Below, in pieces: positions 14,619 to 14,768 of a stretch of 14,768 bases of DNA (position 1 is its first letter; every line of letters begins with the position of its first letter). A program made the position numbers and the translations under genes. Under the pieces are notes generated by a model that saw only the letters and a program-made list of their open reading frames with translations, did no database searches and was not told the origin of the DNA. This DNA comes from Phoronis pallida. Lineage: Eukaryota; Phoronida; Phoronidae. Location: positions 1 to 14,768 of the forward strand of contig JAOXYC010051120.1 in the NCBI GenBank assembly GCA_028565715.1, written 5' to 3'.

Positions 14619-14768
14619 CTGTAATGATTATCACCAGGCATTAGAACTACAATGTAGTTGTCATAATAAACGGGTTGATATGTTTTTGGCTATGACACAG
14701 TCTAAATATTTTGTCTACACAACTTAGTTCCAAACTGTATATTTTCAACTTTTAAAATAGCAATTGTA
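14619..14768 (-). other. Intron upstream of the ePHD exon (partial)
   Basis: This is the acceptor-side part of an intron that leaves the right edge. Its last bases (tgataatcattacag) form the acceptor. The exon with the first zinc-knuckle cysteines should lie to the right. Confidence 0.85.

Overview
The window is eukaryotic nuclear DNA from an AT-rich animal genome. It holds one large multi-exon gene, transcribed entirely from the minus strand (right to left), plus repeats in its introns. The gene encodes a trithorax / KMT2A-KMT2B (MLL1/MLL2) type histone H3K4 methyltransferase. I assembled the coding path by hand from splice sites, reading frame and remembered family conservation. Fourteen exons join in perfect phase (7,205 coding nt, about 2,401 codons), and two further in-phase candidate small exons sit in one intron. 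The coding sequence is partial at both ends: the CXXC, PHD1-3 and bromodomain region lies beyond the right edge, and the SET and post-SET domains lie beyond the left edge. Invertebrate origin is suggested by a single mixed KMT2A/KMT2B-like sequence that is strongly diverged outside the domains. A lophotrochozoan such as a mollusc is my guess, with low confidence.

Layout in transcript order. Positions 14618-13547 hold the extended PHD finger (two exons). 12969-11637 hold the FYRN domain and its tail (three exons). 11430-8755 is a huge disordered Ser/Thr/acidic exon that ends in three 16-residue repeats. 8481-8145 hold the two candidate small exons. 7805-7555 hold a C2HC zinc-finger-like motif plus a YPRR-x-x-RAR block. 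7108-4518 is a second huge exon with four AT-hook-like motifs and a 9-residue repeat. 4117-3327 are two basic linker exons. 2812-1889 encode the FYRC domain. 713-559 encode the WDR5-binding Win motif. 247-164 encode the start of the pre-SET n-SET segment.

The order of parts (ePHD, FYRN, long linker, FYRC, Win, n-SET) is that of KMT2A/B. In that family FYRN and FYRC associate with each other, and Win anchors the SET domain to WDR5/RBBP5/ASH2L. Two points differ from the vertebrate proteins: the AT-hook cluster lies between FYRN and FYRC instead of near the N terminus, and no canonical Taspase1 site (Q-x-D/G-x-D-D) is visible between them.

The introns carry the most unusual DNA. A 339-bp fold-back element is flanked by TTAA and interrupts an array of about 50-bp tandem repeats; the first unit of that array contains the real splice acceptor of the Win exon. 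Next to it is a 460-bp giant inverted repeat. Elsewhere there is a complete tRNA-derived SINE, a TA-flanked fold-back element, a partial tandem duplication of a FYRN exon with its donor site, hexanucleotide and trinucleotide microsatellites, and a truncated tRNA-like relic. No independent second gene, CRISPR array or bacterial-type feature is present.
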